Source: Pseudo-nitzschia pungens
Lineage: Eukaryota; Bacillariophyta; Bacillariophyceae; Bacillariales; Bacillariaceae
Direction of reading: 5' to 3'
Length of the DNA stretch: 64,000 nt
Assembly: GCA_037355855.1 (NCBI GenBank)
Contig: CM074759.1
Span: 1,116,001 to 1,180,000 of the forward strand
Shown piece by piece: positions 63,811-64,000 of this stretch. The notes beneath the pieces are model-generated. The model saw only the letters and a program-made list of their open reading frames with translations, had not been told where the DNA came from and ran no database searches. Both the position numbers and the translations under genes were made by a program. The stretch's first letter is position 1. The number at the start of each line of letters is the position of its first letter.

Positions 63811-64000
63811 ACCCCGTCGCCAACACCACGCGACTCCCCACTGGTTGGCTACCCCACCCATACTCCCGCCACCCGGTCCCGCCGACCACCCGCCCCGGAC
63901 TACCCGCCCCGCCAACCAAAAAAACGCGGTTTCCCCTATCCCCTACACCGCGATACCCCCGCGCGCCAGCCCCAAACTTTTGACACCAACCCTGACACCA

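Larger units (their letters stand above)
62831..64000. other. Intergenic, C-rich and repetitive right end
   Basis: It contains the NOSIP 5' region with simple repeats at 62836-62900 (TGCTGTGCTGTGCTGTGC, GATGCTATGCTATGCGATGC), then a C-rich stretch from about 63230 to the edge. No convincing gene frame is seen; long minus-strand frames at 63470-63915 are products of repeats. Confidence 0.5.

Noticed and set aside
1..64000. tRNA, rRNA or small-RNA genes
   Set aside because: I looked for T-loop (GGTTCGAATCC-like) and other signatures. Matches such as GGTTCGAACC at 23757 and 49551 are in coding or unstructured context, and no cloverleaf could be built by eye. A covariance-model scan would be needed to exclude them.

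Overview
This window reads as nuclear DNA of a pennate diatom. Several gene products carry the bipartite plastid presequence of algae with secondary red plastids: a signal peptide ending in an ASAF-like motif with Phe at the cleavage site (siroheme methyltransferase, a small 2Fe-2S protein, ATP synthase gamma, ferritin). Genes are mostly short, are on both strands, and contain 0-2 GT-AG introns of about 100-380 nt. A ferritin of the pennate-diatom type and a DUF6824 protein (a domain I know mainly from diatoms) agree with this. I cannot name the species.

Layout. 1-171 is the 3' end of a Cys-rich gene running in from the left. 1.2-3.7 kb holds an MscS-type mechanosensitive channel with a frame break and a GT-AC intron. 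5.3-11.6 kb holds four plastid-targeted proteins (uroporphyrinogen-III methyltransferase, 2Fe-2S protein, AtpC, ferritin). 12.2-14.3 kb holds a three-exon DUF6824 plus zinc-finger gene. 15.6-23.4 kb is a 7.8-kb block with no supported gene; it is built from about nine unrelated tandem-repeat families and bounded by 24-bp imperfect terminal inverted repeats. This is the most unusual object in the window. 23.7-25.8 kb holds a divergent pair of genes whose products share a short C-terminal motif, one with an N-terminal acylation signal.

26.6-43.4 kb is a housekeeping run: exosome RRP40, UNC-50, a CHY/RING ubiquitin ligase, an adaptor sigma subunit, a small one-TM protein, alpha-tubulin (start codon in a 7-nt exon), a sugar kinase fused to ribulose-5-phosphate epimerase, an ATP-grasp protein and RNA polymerase subunit AC19. 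44.6-62.8 kb holds a Lys-rich protein, a large F-box-like protein, two tandem paralogous multi-TM proteins of unknown function, the three-domain diphthamide synthase DPH6, a Ser-rich protein with a CCDC53-like tail motif, a probable decayed gene, a GT10 fucosyltransferase-like protein and NOSIP. The last 1.1 kb is C-rich and repetitive.

Functional themes are plastid metabolism and iron (siroheme, Fe-S, ferritin, ATP synthase), Golgi traffic and glycosylation (UNC-50, AP sigma, GT10), ubiquitin ligation (RCHY-like, NOSIP, F-box-like), and core RNA and translation factors (RRP40, AC19, DPH6). Gene order looks like ordinary eukaryotic scatter, not operons. Intergenic stretches carry a recurring motif close to GATACGAAGTAA-CCTTAC.
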